Source: Xanthostigma xanthostigma (Eukaryota; Arthropoda; Insecta; Raphidioptera; Raphidiidae). From it: DNA of 64,000 nt. Each line of letters begins with the position of its first letter. The first letter of the stretch is position 1. Below the pieces are notes generated by a model. That model was not told the origin of the DNA. It worked only from the letters and a program-made list of their open reading frames with translations, and did no database searches. The stretch lies in contig OY754465.1 in the NCBI GenBank assembly GCA_963575645.1, positions 57,249,901 through 57,313,900 on the forward strand, written 5' to 3'. The translations under genes were made by a program, and so were the position numbers. Positions 34,010 through 44,096 of this stretch are shown here, one piece after another.

Positions 34010-34125
34010 AGGTATTTAAAATAGTATATTACATCACAAAGGCCGAAAGTTGAATTTTCGGCCCTGCGCGTCATGATGGCACGCAGGACTTTTAAGGCCC
34101 GTGTGGTGTATACGATTTTTCTTCA
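34010..34125. repeat. Foldback 2 of the palindrome cluster
   Basis: Opens GAGGTATTTAAAATAGTAT and ends GTATACGATTTTTCTTCATA, with GGCCGAAA and GGCCC parts inside. It is a diverged version of 33573-33706. Confidence 0.65.
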
Positions 34126-34127
34126 TA

Positions 34128-34345
34128 TCCGCTCGAAAGTACGTATTTTCGTCAGCAGGGACGAAAGATTGACATTTACTCCCAGTGAGAACGGCGGGAG
34201 GAAAAAATTTCCCATGCGTATTTATACTCGTAACTAGGGTTACCGCTGTTATTTAATATAATAAATAACAGGGAGTAAACTTCAAACTTTCGTCCCTGCT
34301 ATCGTATAAGGGACGAAAGTACGTACTTTTGATCGAGGTATGAAG
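34128..34345. repeat. Foldback 3, three nested inverted pairs
   Basis: The outer pair has CGAAAGTACGT.TTTCG and CGAAAGTACGTACTTTTG. The middle pair is AGCAGGGACGAAAG..ACTCCC (34154-34183) against 34271-34300. The inner pair is CTGTTATTTA / TAAATAACAG near 34246-34271. The cluster ends GATCGAGGTATGAAGAAAAA, a phrase also found at 63320-63370. Confidence 0.7.
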
Positions 34346-34689
34346 AAAAAGCGTATTAGCAACGTATGAAAATTAATATACAATTGTGAATTTTCATTTG
34401 TTTCACATTTCAATAAATATTTAGTGTTTGTTATTTTATTGTTATTATTTGCGTCTGAAAATCGTGGGCAGTGTTAATATACACAAAATCGCGGCAACTT
34501 TACTGTCTAAGTTCAAAGGTTATCACATTGTGGCCTTTGTTGATAACTTTATCTCAGTTTTACTGTTAATGTTATACTAAATATTTAATTTTGTTCATTG
34601 ATAAAACAGAATACATGTGTTATAAACATACACGGTGTAACAGAAAATTATGCCCAAAAGATTACACACATTTCTTAGCTTGTAGATCA
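34346..34689. other. No gene recognised
   Basis: AT-rich, unassigned. Confidence 0.4.
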
Positions 34690-35772
34690 TAAAGCTTCGT
34701 ACAGACTTGCACACGCATGCGGTGAGAAGCCACGCATATGCGTTCGTGCTCAATCCATTCGCGCTCTCTGCATTCGTTGCAAACTTTTATCGTCGCATAT
34801 GCGTGCGTGCTCAAGTCGCTTCGATCCATTCGCTGTTAAAATGTTTGAAGCGTTGGTTCAATAAAATAAAAACTCTTTCTAGAACAATGATGGCGAACCT
34901 TTTTGAGAAATGGGTCAAATTTTGTTAATTATTTTTTTTAGTACTAGCTCGTGGGACCCTAAGTCTGTGGCGTTACTTGTAAAGGGAGAGGGGGATGGTA
35001 AAATACTATTTTTGTAAGACACACGACGTTTTACGACGAGCATGCTGGATTCAGTGTGTTTTTCTCTATAAGCATGATGATTTCGCCAAAGTTCCGGAAG
35101 ATTTCGATTTTCGTCAAAAATCGCATGTTTTTAAAGAGTTATGCCTTGAAAAAATTGCAAAAATCGAATTCTTTAATATACCTTTGAAATTGAGAATTTT
35201 TACAGAAAATAATACGCTGAATTCAATGAGCGTAAGCAAACGTCTGTATCTCTTTTAGTTTGGAAACTACGGCCATTCGAAGGTTTTATATGATTTTTTG
35301 AAAACTATAAACGCAACTAACTTCTAAACCAAAAGACATACAGACGTTTGTTTGTGCTCATTGGATTCAGCGTATTTTTTTCTATCAGCATGATGATTTT
35401 GTCAGAGTTCTGAGAGATTTCGGTTTTCGTCAAAAATCGCATTTTTTTAAATGAGTTTATATAGAAATAAACACGTGGGTCATTTAAAAAGCCTGCGTGG
35501 GTCAGGGTCTGACCCGCGGGTGATACTTTCGCCATCACTGTTCTAGAATAACGACACAAAATCCTGTCCAAATTGAGCGCGTGCGCACACATATGTTTCT
35601 TTTTATTTGTGCCAAAAAACCGACACCGCTGTGGCTCACGATATGCGCGCCGCTCAAGTCATTCGCGAGAGGTAACGCATGCGGCAAGAGGTCAAGAAAA
35701 CGCCGTTCAGATTTGCATACGTGTGTGTGGTTGCTCATCGCATGCGTGAGCTGATCTGCACGCAGCTTTAAT
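34690..35772. mobile_element. Inverted-end element interrupted by a hAT-type insertion
   Basis: The left part (TAAAGCTTCGTACAGACTTG, CACGCATGCG) is roughly inverted in the right part (CGCATGCGTGAGCTGATCTGC, ACGCAGCTTTA). Both flanks are unusually rich in CpG and GCATGCG for this window. A 656-bp hAT-type element lies between them with a perfect target duplication, so the older element was about 420 bp long. Confidence 0.6.
34877..35548 (+). mobile_element. hAT-type element with TTCTAGAA target duplication
   Basis: TTCTAGAA at 34877-34884 and 35541-35548 flanks 656 bp with ends CAATGATGGCGAACCTTT and GTGATACTTTCGCCATCACTG. The inverted ends and 8-bp duplication indicate hAT transposition. Open frames here (34995-35258, 35317-35592 reverse) have no transposase motif. 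A fragment of the left part recurs at 40905-41030. Confidence 0.85.
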
Positions 35773-36084
35773 TATTATAATTATTATCAGCGTCTATAGA
35801 GTGGGGACACTGTATACTCGGCCAATAGGCATAGGTCGTCTCAAAAAGTAACAATAGCGATTTAATATTTTTTGACATTGTAAAATTTACTTTCTGATAT
35901 ATCCTGTATATGCACGCCGCTAGATATTGTAATTTAATTTCCTGTTTGTTATGATGTCACCCCATTAGTAGTCCATGATATTTTCTTTAAATATGCGACG
36001 ACGCTTTTAAAACTTTGGAAAAATCAAAGTATCCCTGTATTCCAGAAAAAAAGTGATAGGGATATATACAGGTATTTATTAATA
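35773..36084. other. No gene recognised
   Basis: Short linker. ATCAGCGTCTATAGAGTG at 35787 partly resembles the 48-bp mini-element, too weakly to call. Confidence 0.4.
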
Positions 36085-36566
36085 ATAAAAGCCATTTTAT
36101 CGTAAACGCGATAATATAATATAGGCTATGTCGGGGATGGCGAGCCTTTCTAAATCTGCGTGCCAATTTTTTTCAAAAAAGTTTAATGTAGCCGTGACGT
36201 GCCGATAAGCAAGCACCAAAATTTAGTTGTAAAAAAAAACGAATCAAACAGACGAAAAAAATAAATACGATAATACATTGAGTGCTATGAAACTTTTTCG
36301 TATTTGTTATTTTTTCGACATCTAGTATATTTTTAATTACTGCGATTTTACACCTTAATCAAGGCCGTGCCAACAATCATCTGTTGCGTGCCACCTGCGG
36401 CACGCGTGCCATAGGTTCGCCACCCCTGGCCTATGTTCATCCTGAAGGTACATTCTAAATATTGGTGAAAAATTTTTTGAAATCGGATGTGTAATTTCGG
36501 AGATTAATGTCCGCATACACACAAACTCACAAAATTCGCATTCTCTCTTTATAATATTAGTATATA
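36085..36566 (-). mobile_element. Helitron fragment, minus strand, split by a MITE
   Basis: The left piece has TAAACGCGATAATATAATATAGGC. The right piece runs from CCTATGTTCATCCTGAAGG through TATTGGTGAAAA and AATCGGATG to CTTTATAATATTAGTATA. Joined, they match the order of 37672-37917. The 3' CTAG end is missing. Confidence 0.75.
36124..36436. mobile_element. hAT-type MITE inside the Helitron
   Basis: GGCTATGT (36124-36131) and GCCTATGT (36429-36436) flank 297 bp with ends CGGGGATGGCGAGCCTTT and AGGTTCGCCACCCCTG. The flanks differ by one base. Helitron copies at 37672 and 61051 show the uninterrupted site (AGCCTATGTCC). This style of end is known from hAT elements. Confidence 0.82.
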
Positions 36567-37076
36567 GATTTATTTAGTGAATGCGCAGAGACACACGAAT
36601 AAAATATAGTCGAATATTATTATATTAATTGTCTAATTCGGGATATTTTCCGGGACACGGGACTTTATTCCGAGACTGTCCCGGAAAATCCAGGACGAAT
36701 GGTTACCCTATGTAAACGAAGCGCACATTGGTATTTAATAGGTTGAAAAATAATCGATTTATTTGTTACATGTCGGATTCTGAATAACTGTCTAGTTTTT
36801 TAATTAGTAATTTAAGAGCACGAAGAAGCAATATTTGCTTTAATAAATAATAACGAAGTTTCGCTTAAAGAACATTTTATTACATTTTCGTAATAACGCA
36901 GTTTTTATGCTTTATAATAATTATATCAGTCTTAAATTTCACGACATTATAAAACACACACATACACACGCATTAATCAGAAAAATAACTAATTCGTTGA
37001 ATCAACTCCCACCACTAATGGCGTTGATTTAACTGTCAATCATTTGTAAACGAATTAACTGTTTTAGAATTAGCTA
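36567..37076. other. No gene recognised
   Basis: A passage GGGACACGGGACTTTATTCC with CCCGGAAAATCCAGGACG (about 36650-36700) is unexplained. No coding evidence. Confidence 0.4.
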
Positions 37077-37570
37077 GTTGCTTCAACTACTTTAGTTTGT
37101 CATTAACAAAACGCAAAGAACTCTCTCAACCAATAGATCTAATCTCCATGCTTTCAACGAATGAAACGAAACCGACAGCATACACGAACCACAGCAACAG
37201 TTGCTAATCCAAATTTATCTGGTTTTATCCAGAAAGGTTGACGATTCAACTATTTCATCTTTCATTAACAAAACGGGAAAAACTCCTTCGACGAACAGAT
37301 AATATATTCTCCATGCCTTTGACGAACGGAATGAAACCAACACCGTACACGAACCACAGCAACAGTTGCTAATCCAAACTTATCTGATTCTATTCAGACA
37401 GGTTGACGATTCAACTACTTCATCTATCATTAACAAAACGCTAAGAACTCCTTCGACGAACAGATATATTCTCCATGCCTTCAACGAAGGGAACTAAATC
37501 GCCACCATACACGAACCACAGCAACAGTTGCTAATCCAAATTTATCTGGTTCAGTCCGGACAGATGTCGA
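37077..37570. repeat. Tandem repeat, about 163-bp unit, three copies
   Basis: CATTAACAAAACG marks the units at 37101, 37263 and 37428. Each unit also has TCTCCATGC.TT..ACGAA, ACACGAACCACAGCAACAG and TTGCTAATCCAAA. Units differ by substitutions and small indels. Satellite-like period and lack of coding frame. No other copy was seen in the window. Confidence 0.85.
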
Positions 37571-37671
37571 ACACACTAAGGTAAAAATACAAACTAGCAA
37601 CCTGGTGAACTGAAACCAACGATATGAAAACAATTTTTCGCAACGGTCCTGCCTAGTGTTCTTTATAATAA

Positions 37672-37917
37672 ACTAGCGAACCGGCCAGGCTTCGCCCGAA
37701 TTTGTAGATTGCCACCGTTTTTTCGTCGACTTACGTTGCAAAATTGGTGTCCATGAAAAGCGCTTTTATTTTAACGCGATAATATATAGCCTATGTCCAT
37801 CTTGAAGGTCCATTCTGAATATTGGTGAAAACAATTTTGAAATCGGATGAGTAGTTTCAGAGATTACTTCCTACATCACAACTTACAAACTTTAGCTACG
37901 TATAATATTAGTATAGA
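37672..37917 (-). mobile_element. Short complete Helitron, minus strand
   Basis: The plus strand starts ACTAGCGAACCGGCCAGGCT (reverse of the CTAG 3' end) and finishes TATAATATTAGTATAGA (reverse of the 5' TC end). The order of internal phrases matches 61051-61283 reversed. It is about 245 bp and has no helicase gene, so it must depend on another element. Confidence 0.82.
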
Positions 37918-38561
37918 AATAAATAAACTACTTAATGAAATCAACTGGTTATTCATTGATGCAAAAATCGTCAAAGACCCAACATTAGCGCAAACGGTTC
38001 CTACGATATCAAAATATGAACATCCAATAAAATTCTAATACTTACGTACGTGGAAAGAAAAAATTACCTTACATTAAATTTGTGATCAATAAAGTATGTA
38101 AATTTGGATAATTTAATTATTATATGAACCAAATTGGTGATGTAAACGAAGCTTTAATGTGTTGGTTTAGATTACAAGATGTTAAATTTATAACGATCGC
38201 GGTGTCTAGCTTTGCAGAGTAATATAGGTACGAAGCGGTATCATATTGCCATTAGGTTTGATCATTTTGGTATAATTATTAGTCATTAAAATGTAGGTAT
38301 ATAACAACAGTTTTTTAAAAAACTGTTTACAATGTAACTCAAGAAATCAGTGCATTGAGTTAAGGCAGACAATAAAACATCGCCTTCAACAGTAGGTTCT
38401 ATCACCGTATCACGCAACATGGAGATTCGTAAGAAATAACAAAAAAATCTTTTTTTAGCGCAATCATTTGTGTAATATAAAAATACTTAAATTCCCCGCA
38501 GATCTTTATGTAAAAAATTCCGGTGTGTGTGACCGTAATACTTCTCCTAAACAGCTTGGTC
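37918..38561. other. No gene recognised
   Basis: AT-rich, with a short hairpin ACAGTTTTTTAAAAAACTGT near 38308. Unassigned. Confidence 0.45.
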
Positions 38562-38771
38562 GATTATGTTTATACTGCAGGTATAAATCTATTCTGTCTT
38601 ACTTCCAGGGTATAAATTTTTATTCGCCTGATAAAATAAAAATGGCCGTCACACAGATCATAATATACCTAACCTATAAACATGGAGTATTGTATCTACA
38701 GTTTTCTCTTGTGAATATTTATTTATGTGCTGTTTAATAACCTTCTGTGAAGTGTATAGTGGAAGTTTTTG
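38562..38771 (+). repeat. Dispersed repeat G, copy 2
   Basis: It aligns with 848-1040 (TATTCGCCTGATAAAATAA, AATGGCCGTCACACAGAT, TAGTGGAAGTTTTT). The 89-codon open frame at 38468-38737 crosses it and is not a gene. Confidence 0.7.
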
Positions 38772-39227
38772 TGCTGTTGGGTTAGGATAAAACATTATTA
38801 TTTTGTGAAACTTTTTTTTGACGTTTACACTAACGCCATCGGTCGGATTGTTGGGCGAACGTCAAAATATTCAACAAAAAAAGAGCAAGGAGTATAGTGC
38901 AGTGTATATTTAATCTTTAACTAATTTTTCTACCTGATAATTTGTTTGGGCAACTGTATGTAAATTTTATTCTAACGATTAAATTTGTTTCAAGATTAGT
39001 AACTTCTATCTTTAATAGTATTTGGTGAATATGGCATAACCGATACTACTCCACCATTAAACTCAGTTTCGCAAAACATTGTCAAGAAATTTAGGTAGAC
39101 ATCAACCTTAGATTGTGACCGTAAGTTGTTTGACGTCACTGACGACAACAATCTTGTTAATATCACAGAACGCAGTACAGGACCTTAATACTTGATTTAG
39201 CAAAACTTTGTGTCAAAATCTAGATTG
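38772..39227. other. No gene recognised
   Basis: AT-rich. Unassigned, no repeat copies noticed. Confidence 0.4.
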
Positions 39228-40069
39228 AAAAGGGGAATTATAAAACTGTTGAATAAAAAAAAAATTTGGTGACTGCGATGATGAGATACTGTTTTAATAA
39301 CTTGAGATATTAAAATAATAGTTGGGTGACTAAATTATTAAGTGAGTGACTAAATTACTAAGTGAGCGACTAGAATGCCTTCGGTAATTTTGAAGCAGAT
39401 ATCTTCTTTTGTTTTTACTTTTTAATTTTTTTTTCACTTTGAGACTACAACTTAAAACTCACATTTTCATGAAAATTGAAAACCACCGCTTTTTTTGATA
39501 AAGAGGTATGCGAATTGTCTCGCAGTGAAACGCGATGGGGCAAAGGTGGAGTTTTTAAAAAAACAATTCCGGGGTGAACGATAACGGGGTATGCGAATTA
39601 AATAGTTAATTGTTTGAATAGAACTGCGTTTTCAAAAAAATGTATATTTAATTGACAGTCAATTTTTTAACAAACGCAGTTCTATTCAAACAATTAACTA
39701 TTAACAAAATGTCGCTCGGAATAAATAAGTCATTTGCCAAATTTTGAAAAAAATGCAGGACGTAACGTTGACACACAAACAAATATTAGGTCGCTCAAAT
39801 ATTATGAAGTTTCCCAGTTTGTATTTTAAGTAACTCAAATGGATGTTTGTAAGTTGCTGTTCTGTTGATTTCTCGTCACGCGCAGTCAGTCGCTCACTTA
39901 GTAGTTTAGTCGCTCACTTTGTAATTTAGTCGCTCACTTAGTACTTTAGTTACCCAACTATTATTTTCTCGCCACGCGCAGTCAGTCGCTCACTTAGTAA
40001 TACAGTAACCCAAATTGATTATTTTTGCCACCCAATTGTAATTTACAGTCACTCGTTTAAATACTACCC
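39228..40069 (+). mobile_element. Foldback family D, copy 1
   Basis: Aligned with 51435-52214 throughout. Subterminal parts hold a 20-bp motif TAGTCGCTCACTTAGTAATT in tandem on the right (from 39888) and inverted on the left (about 39335-39373), so the whole unit can fold. Centrally, 39601-39631 is inverted at 39672-39702. A block with TCACGCGCAGTCAGTCGCTC is present twice on the right. No open frame; class unknown. Confidence 0.8.
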
Positions 40070-40904
40070 GATTGAAAATAACCTAAGCTTGCGACGCCAT
40101 AAGTTATCTGATGTAATTGATGACGACAACCTTATTAATTACAATAGCACGAGGTGCACTGTTTATTGGTTTACGTAATTGAGTCGGAAGTCACGACAAC
40201 AGCTATTTGACGTCACTGGCGGCGTAGGCAACCTTGTTAATTACAGTAGCATGTGATGCAGTGCAGGAAGATGAGGGGAGTTGCACTGGCTGTGTGGTCG
40301 GTCGCCTGCCCCCCCGTAACATTCCCAGTCCTATATGCAGAAATATGTAAACATATTCGCATAATTTTACTGAAAACATGTTTAGAAGGAAGTAATGAAA
40401 TTAATGTTTATAAAACGTTAGACTTTATATTTCTATATAGACCTCGTCGATGATTTATGATTGTTTTCTTATTTGATCAGGATAACACGTGAGTTTAAAA
40501 AAAAGTAAGTTCAAAAACTAAAACCCAACTACGGAAAAGTATTGAACAAGAAAATATTAATTCATTACCAATGTTAAATGTACAAAATTCAGATACCGAT
40601 AATTTTTAATATAAATTTTAATAGTATAACCGTATTTGAGAAAAATTTTGATTGATAATAACTTGATTGTTTTTTGTGACAATATGTCAATTGAAAACTT
40701 AAGTTACAAATTAAATAATTCTAATACTAAATATGTAAGCCCTGAGGAAGGAAATATATTTTCCGAAACGTCGGCAACATATATCATTAGAAATCATTTT
40801 TATAGCCTTCTCCGAATTAATTCATCCTTTCATTAAGAAAATATCCGTGGTCGTATGCCACCTCATGTATATATGGTCATATTGTGCCCTCTAGATGTAT
40901 AGCG
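40070..40904. other. No gene recognised
   Basis: Two 66-codon open frames (40253-40453 and 40636-40836) have no motif. A CCTGAGGAAGGAAATATATTTTCCGAAACG passage near 40742 reads like a repeat, but no second copy is present. Confidence 0.4.
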
Positions 40905-41030
40905 TGATTCTTGTTGCCCTAAACCTTTTTGAGAAACGGGCCAAATTTTTTAGTATTAGCTCATCCACTAAGTCAGTGGTGTTACTTGTAAAGGTAGATG
41001 GGGGATGGTTAAATACTAGTTTTTTTAGTT
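40905..41030 (+). repeat. Fragment of the hAT-type element of 34885
   Basis: AACCTTTTTGAGAAACGGGC, TTAGTATTAGCTC and GTGTTACTTGTAAAGG match the left part of 34885-35540. The end with GGCGAACC is changed and no right end is present. Confidence 0.65.
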
Positions 41031-41544
41031 CGAAACTTTTTTACATACACAGATTGGTACGAACTCGGGATTTTGAAAGCTATAATTCCCAAAAATATAT
41101 TGAAATGCAAACTACATTCCCGTTTCTCGTGAGGGCTACTGTTTTTATTAAAACGTTAAAAGTATACTTTTCTATTTTCAAATTAAAATGAAAAAATAAA
41201 TCGAATTATGCATTTATAAAATCTGACGCAGTAAACTTTCTACTATGTTGAACAAAATTTGTAAAAATAATTTGCTAAAATGTTTTATTTCCTTCGAAGC
41301 AAATGCGTTTAATTAGGAAAGTTTTACGTAATAATTTGGAACTTTTTTATAAGTAACTGTGGATATTTTGCATACTGAGTGTTTTAAAAAAAGCAGTCCA
41401 TTTTCAAAATGGTGTAAAAATGTAATGTGATTTTATGTTTTAAATGTTAAATATTAAAGCTGATGTTTAAAAGTAGTCACCACGGCGTGTAAATTATTAT
41501 TAGTATGTTTGAAATAGAAGATAAATATTCGTAAATATTTATTG
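41031..41544. other. No gene recognised
   Basis: AT-rich, motif-free. Confidence 0.4.
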
Positions 41545-41622
41545 TAGATACTAGCTGTACCCGCGTCCATTTTTAATTAAAAATCTTGCGGGTATAAAAA
41601 TAGCTACATTATTTTTTTAAGT
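41545..41622 (-). mobile_element. Reversed Helitron 3' end
   Basis: ATACTAGCTGTACCCGCGTC is the reverse of a typical Helitron end (GACGCGGGTACAGCTAGT). The rest of the element is not recognisable and is followed by a foldback. Confidence 0.5.
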
Positions 41623-42130
41623 AAAGGACCACGCACAAACCTTATGGGATTTGGTTCTCGATTAAATTGATCGAATATGGTTTTATTTTATACTTCAATG
41701 GTCACTAAGGGCTCATAGCTTAAAAACCTATATATTTTTAGTTACAGATATTCTTAGCGAGACTTTAGATATAGGGATATCTATTGAATTCACAAACATC
41801 TTTAATGTTCAACTTTTGTGTTTTTTTTTTAGAAATAGAAAAATAGTCTAAAACTAGGTAATGTTGGAAGGTGTCACCCTGTATAACATAATAATGTCAT
41901 ATTCGGATTCATCGCACTCGAAAACATTTTTCTAGAGCTTAGGATTTTTTAAGATTGTGAATTCAATGGATATTTCTATATCTAAAATCTTGCTAAACAT
42001 ATCTGTAGCGAAAAATCTTTTGGTTATGGGCTATGCACCCATAGACACTTTTCATTGACCTTTAAACTATAAAATAAAACCATTTTCGATCAATTTAACC
42101 AAATCCCATAAGGTTTGTGCGGGATCCTTT
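41623..42130. mobile_element. Foldback with about 174-bp arms
   Basis: Left arm 41623-41795 and right arm 41955-42130 are diverged inverted repeats. Marker phrases are CAAACCTTATGGGATTTGGT / AACCAAATCCCATAAGGTTT at the outer part and GATATCTATTGAATTCACAA / TTGTGAATTCAATGGATAT at the inner part. The 159-bp centre is unrelated. No target duplication was identified. Confidence 0.75.
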
Positions 42131-42159
42131 GAAAATATCTGTTTTGCATGAAGTCAATA

Positions 42160-42400
42160 ATAATAATAATAATAATAAATATACTTTATTAATGGTACAT
42201 GTACACACGTATTAATAGCGTCAGGCTTGTCATAATATTGTCAAAGATAATTTTTTAAGTCATAATTTGTTTCCGTAAATAAAAATTCATTTTGATTTTT
42301 TTTCAGGTTAACCCCAGCTTTTATATGTGCAGGTACTTTATTATGTATCCAAATCATATAGCGTTGCGGACACCTCTCTGAATTACAGTTAGTAAAGATG
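42160..42400 (-). pseudogene. LINE 3' remnant, minus strand
   Basis: On the minus strand a reading frame ends at a stop near 42252 and reads CPQRYMIWIHNKVPAHIK, then FLFTETNYDLKNYL. That is the C-terminal pattern (NK.P..IK ... YDL..YL) of the LINE proteins in this window. It is followed by a UTR, AATAAAG and ATT units (42160-42178 on plus). Only about 50 residues can be read with confidence; everything upstream is lost. Confidence 0.6.
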
Positions 42401-42714
42401 CTAATAAAAAAATTGTGTAAATCTAAAAGCAGTTAGGGTGTGGAGACCCTGTAAATTGGTTGGACTTTAAACTTTGTGAACACTATCGATTAATTAAGTT
42501 TGCGTTTACGAAAATGTCATAGTTCATTGAAGAAGATATCCGTGCTCCTTGTAATTGTGTTTGGCTGGGTGTATGTGTGTAGTAAATCGTCTAAAAATTT
42601 ACTAAATCGACGTAACAATTCCAATAATGGTGATGAATAATTATAATTATAATTCCAATAATTCCACCAGTAATGGTTAGTTGTTAGTAGTAGTTTTGTT
42701 CCAATAATACGTAT
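42401..42714. other. No gene recognised
   Basis: AT-rich. A TAATTATAATTATAATTCC run near 42640. Unassigned. Confidence 0.4.
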
Positions 42715-42776
42715 ATTGAAGGAGGTTTATTTGGTTCAGGAACAATCGTTCCTCAACCAAATAAATCTCCTTCAAT
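42715..42776. repeat. Isolated 62-bp hairpin
   Basis: Bases 42715-42743 and 42748-42776 pair over 29 bp with two mismatches and a 4-base loop. It may be a tiny foldback element or a small hairpin RNA locus; no expression evidence is available from sequence. Confidence 0.75.
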
Positions 42777-42885
42777 CAGTGATCGTTAAGTACATACAAT
42801 TTTGGGTTGCCAAAAAGGTACTTGATATGAAGAAAAAACATCACCCGTTTCGGGAGTGAGATTTGGCCGGTGGAGGGGTTTGTAT

Positions 42886-42976
42886 TAGGGGCCATTCAAG
42901 TATTACGTAAGCACCAAATGGGAGGGGGTTAAAAATTATTAAAATTCTGCTAACGTAATTCTTGAATGGTCCCTAA
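42886..42976. mobile_element. Miniature TA-flanked MITE, about 86 bp
   Basis: AGGGGCCATTCAAGTATTACGT is inverted at ACGTAATTCTTGAATGGTCCCT with few mismatches, and TA lies outside both ends. The centre is only about 30 bp. I know similar 'ccattcaag.attacgta' ends from insect MITEs, from memory only. Confidence 0.7.
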
Positions 42977-43710
42977 CAGTCGGCGGCAATGCTTAACACC
43001 ACCACCGTGCTCGGAATCCTCAAAAACAGAGAAAAAACCTTTTTTTCGGAAAGGGAATAACGTAATGCGCGTTTAATCCCATTCGATGGTGGTTTTTAGT
43101 CGTTGTGCGGGGTTTCGCAACCCCAAAGAGAAATTTTAATATCACCACCATGTTCAGCATCCTAGAAAACGGGGAGGGGAGGTATAAATCTCGTTCCGGC
43201 TCAAAATATTTACATTTTTCGAGTTTTTTTTCGACTCACTCACGCGCCACTATACTGACAGTTGACGAATTTCGAATACATCTACAAGTCGCGCACGTAA
43301 TAATATTGTGTTATTTGGGCAAGTGTCCAGAAAGTGCAGTACAGCTGTATACATATGTATGATATGTGAGTTATTTGTGACAAAGGATCGTTTTGCCAAG
43401 TTTGCTAATAAAATGGCATATTATCCTGGAGCAAAATGTTGTCTTGTGTGCATTTTCATTATTTTACATGCGATATTTTATTCTAAATTAAACCGTTTAT
43501 GCAAATACAAATTACTTACAAGAATTTCAGACGGTCAAGACTCTCCAAATTAAGAGGTTTTATCACCCCATCTCCCTTCGCCTAAAACTGTTATTGCAAA
43601 CTCCCAGTCATATTTTCGATCCGAGGACAGAATTTTTTGTGTCAAAGTGAATTTTGAGACCTCATTTTGGGTTTAGATCTCACAACGCTCCTTTGAATAT
43701 TAAATGATTT
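42977..43710. other. No gene recognised; diverged pair of a short block
   Basis: CACCACCACCGTGCTCGGAATCC (about 42997) and CACCACCATGTTCAGCATCC (about 43143) look like two copies of one block about 145 bp apart. Two overlapping open frames of 81-85 codons (43105-43553) cover it, with no motif. Confidence 0.4.
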
Positions 43711-44096
43711 TATTCTCGGAAGAAGAAACTATAACTAATTTGGAATGATTTAACCTATATCATTTGGGGCTCGGAAATGCGTCATTTTCGAGAAAATCTA
43801 CTTCGGTTTTCTTTTTACAAAAATCCGAATTTTGGGAGTTAAAAATAAAAAAAAAATATTCTCACTTTTTGGCTTGATTTTTTTTATGATCTGATAGCTT
43901 ACTAATTGGCCAACCTTCCTAAAGCTAAAAACCACGACACCATTTTATGTTGTGTGTTAAAACGTACAATAAAAAAAATAAAATAAAAATTCTTCACGGA
44001 AGTGTGATTATCATAAAAAAATGACGCATTTCCGACCCCCAAGTGATAGAGGTTAAATCATTCCAAATTAGTCATAGTTTCTTCTTTCGAGAAGAA
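43711..44096. mobile_element. Inverted-repeat element, about 78-bp arms
   Basis: 43711-43788 and 44017-44096 are inverted repeats (for example TTTGGAATGATTTAACCT and AGGTTAAATCATTCCAAAT, GGAAATGCGTCATTTT and its complement). The 228-bp centre is unrelated AT-rich DNA. No target duplication was found. Confidence 0.75.

Noticed and set aside
37077..37570. CRISPR-like regular repeats
   Set aside because: Whole 163-bp units are repeated in tandem with no alternating unique spacers, and the genome is eukaryotic.
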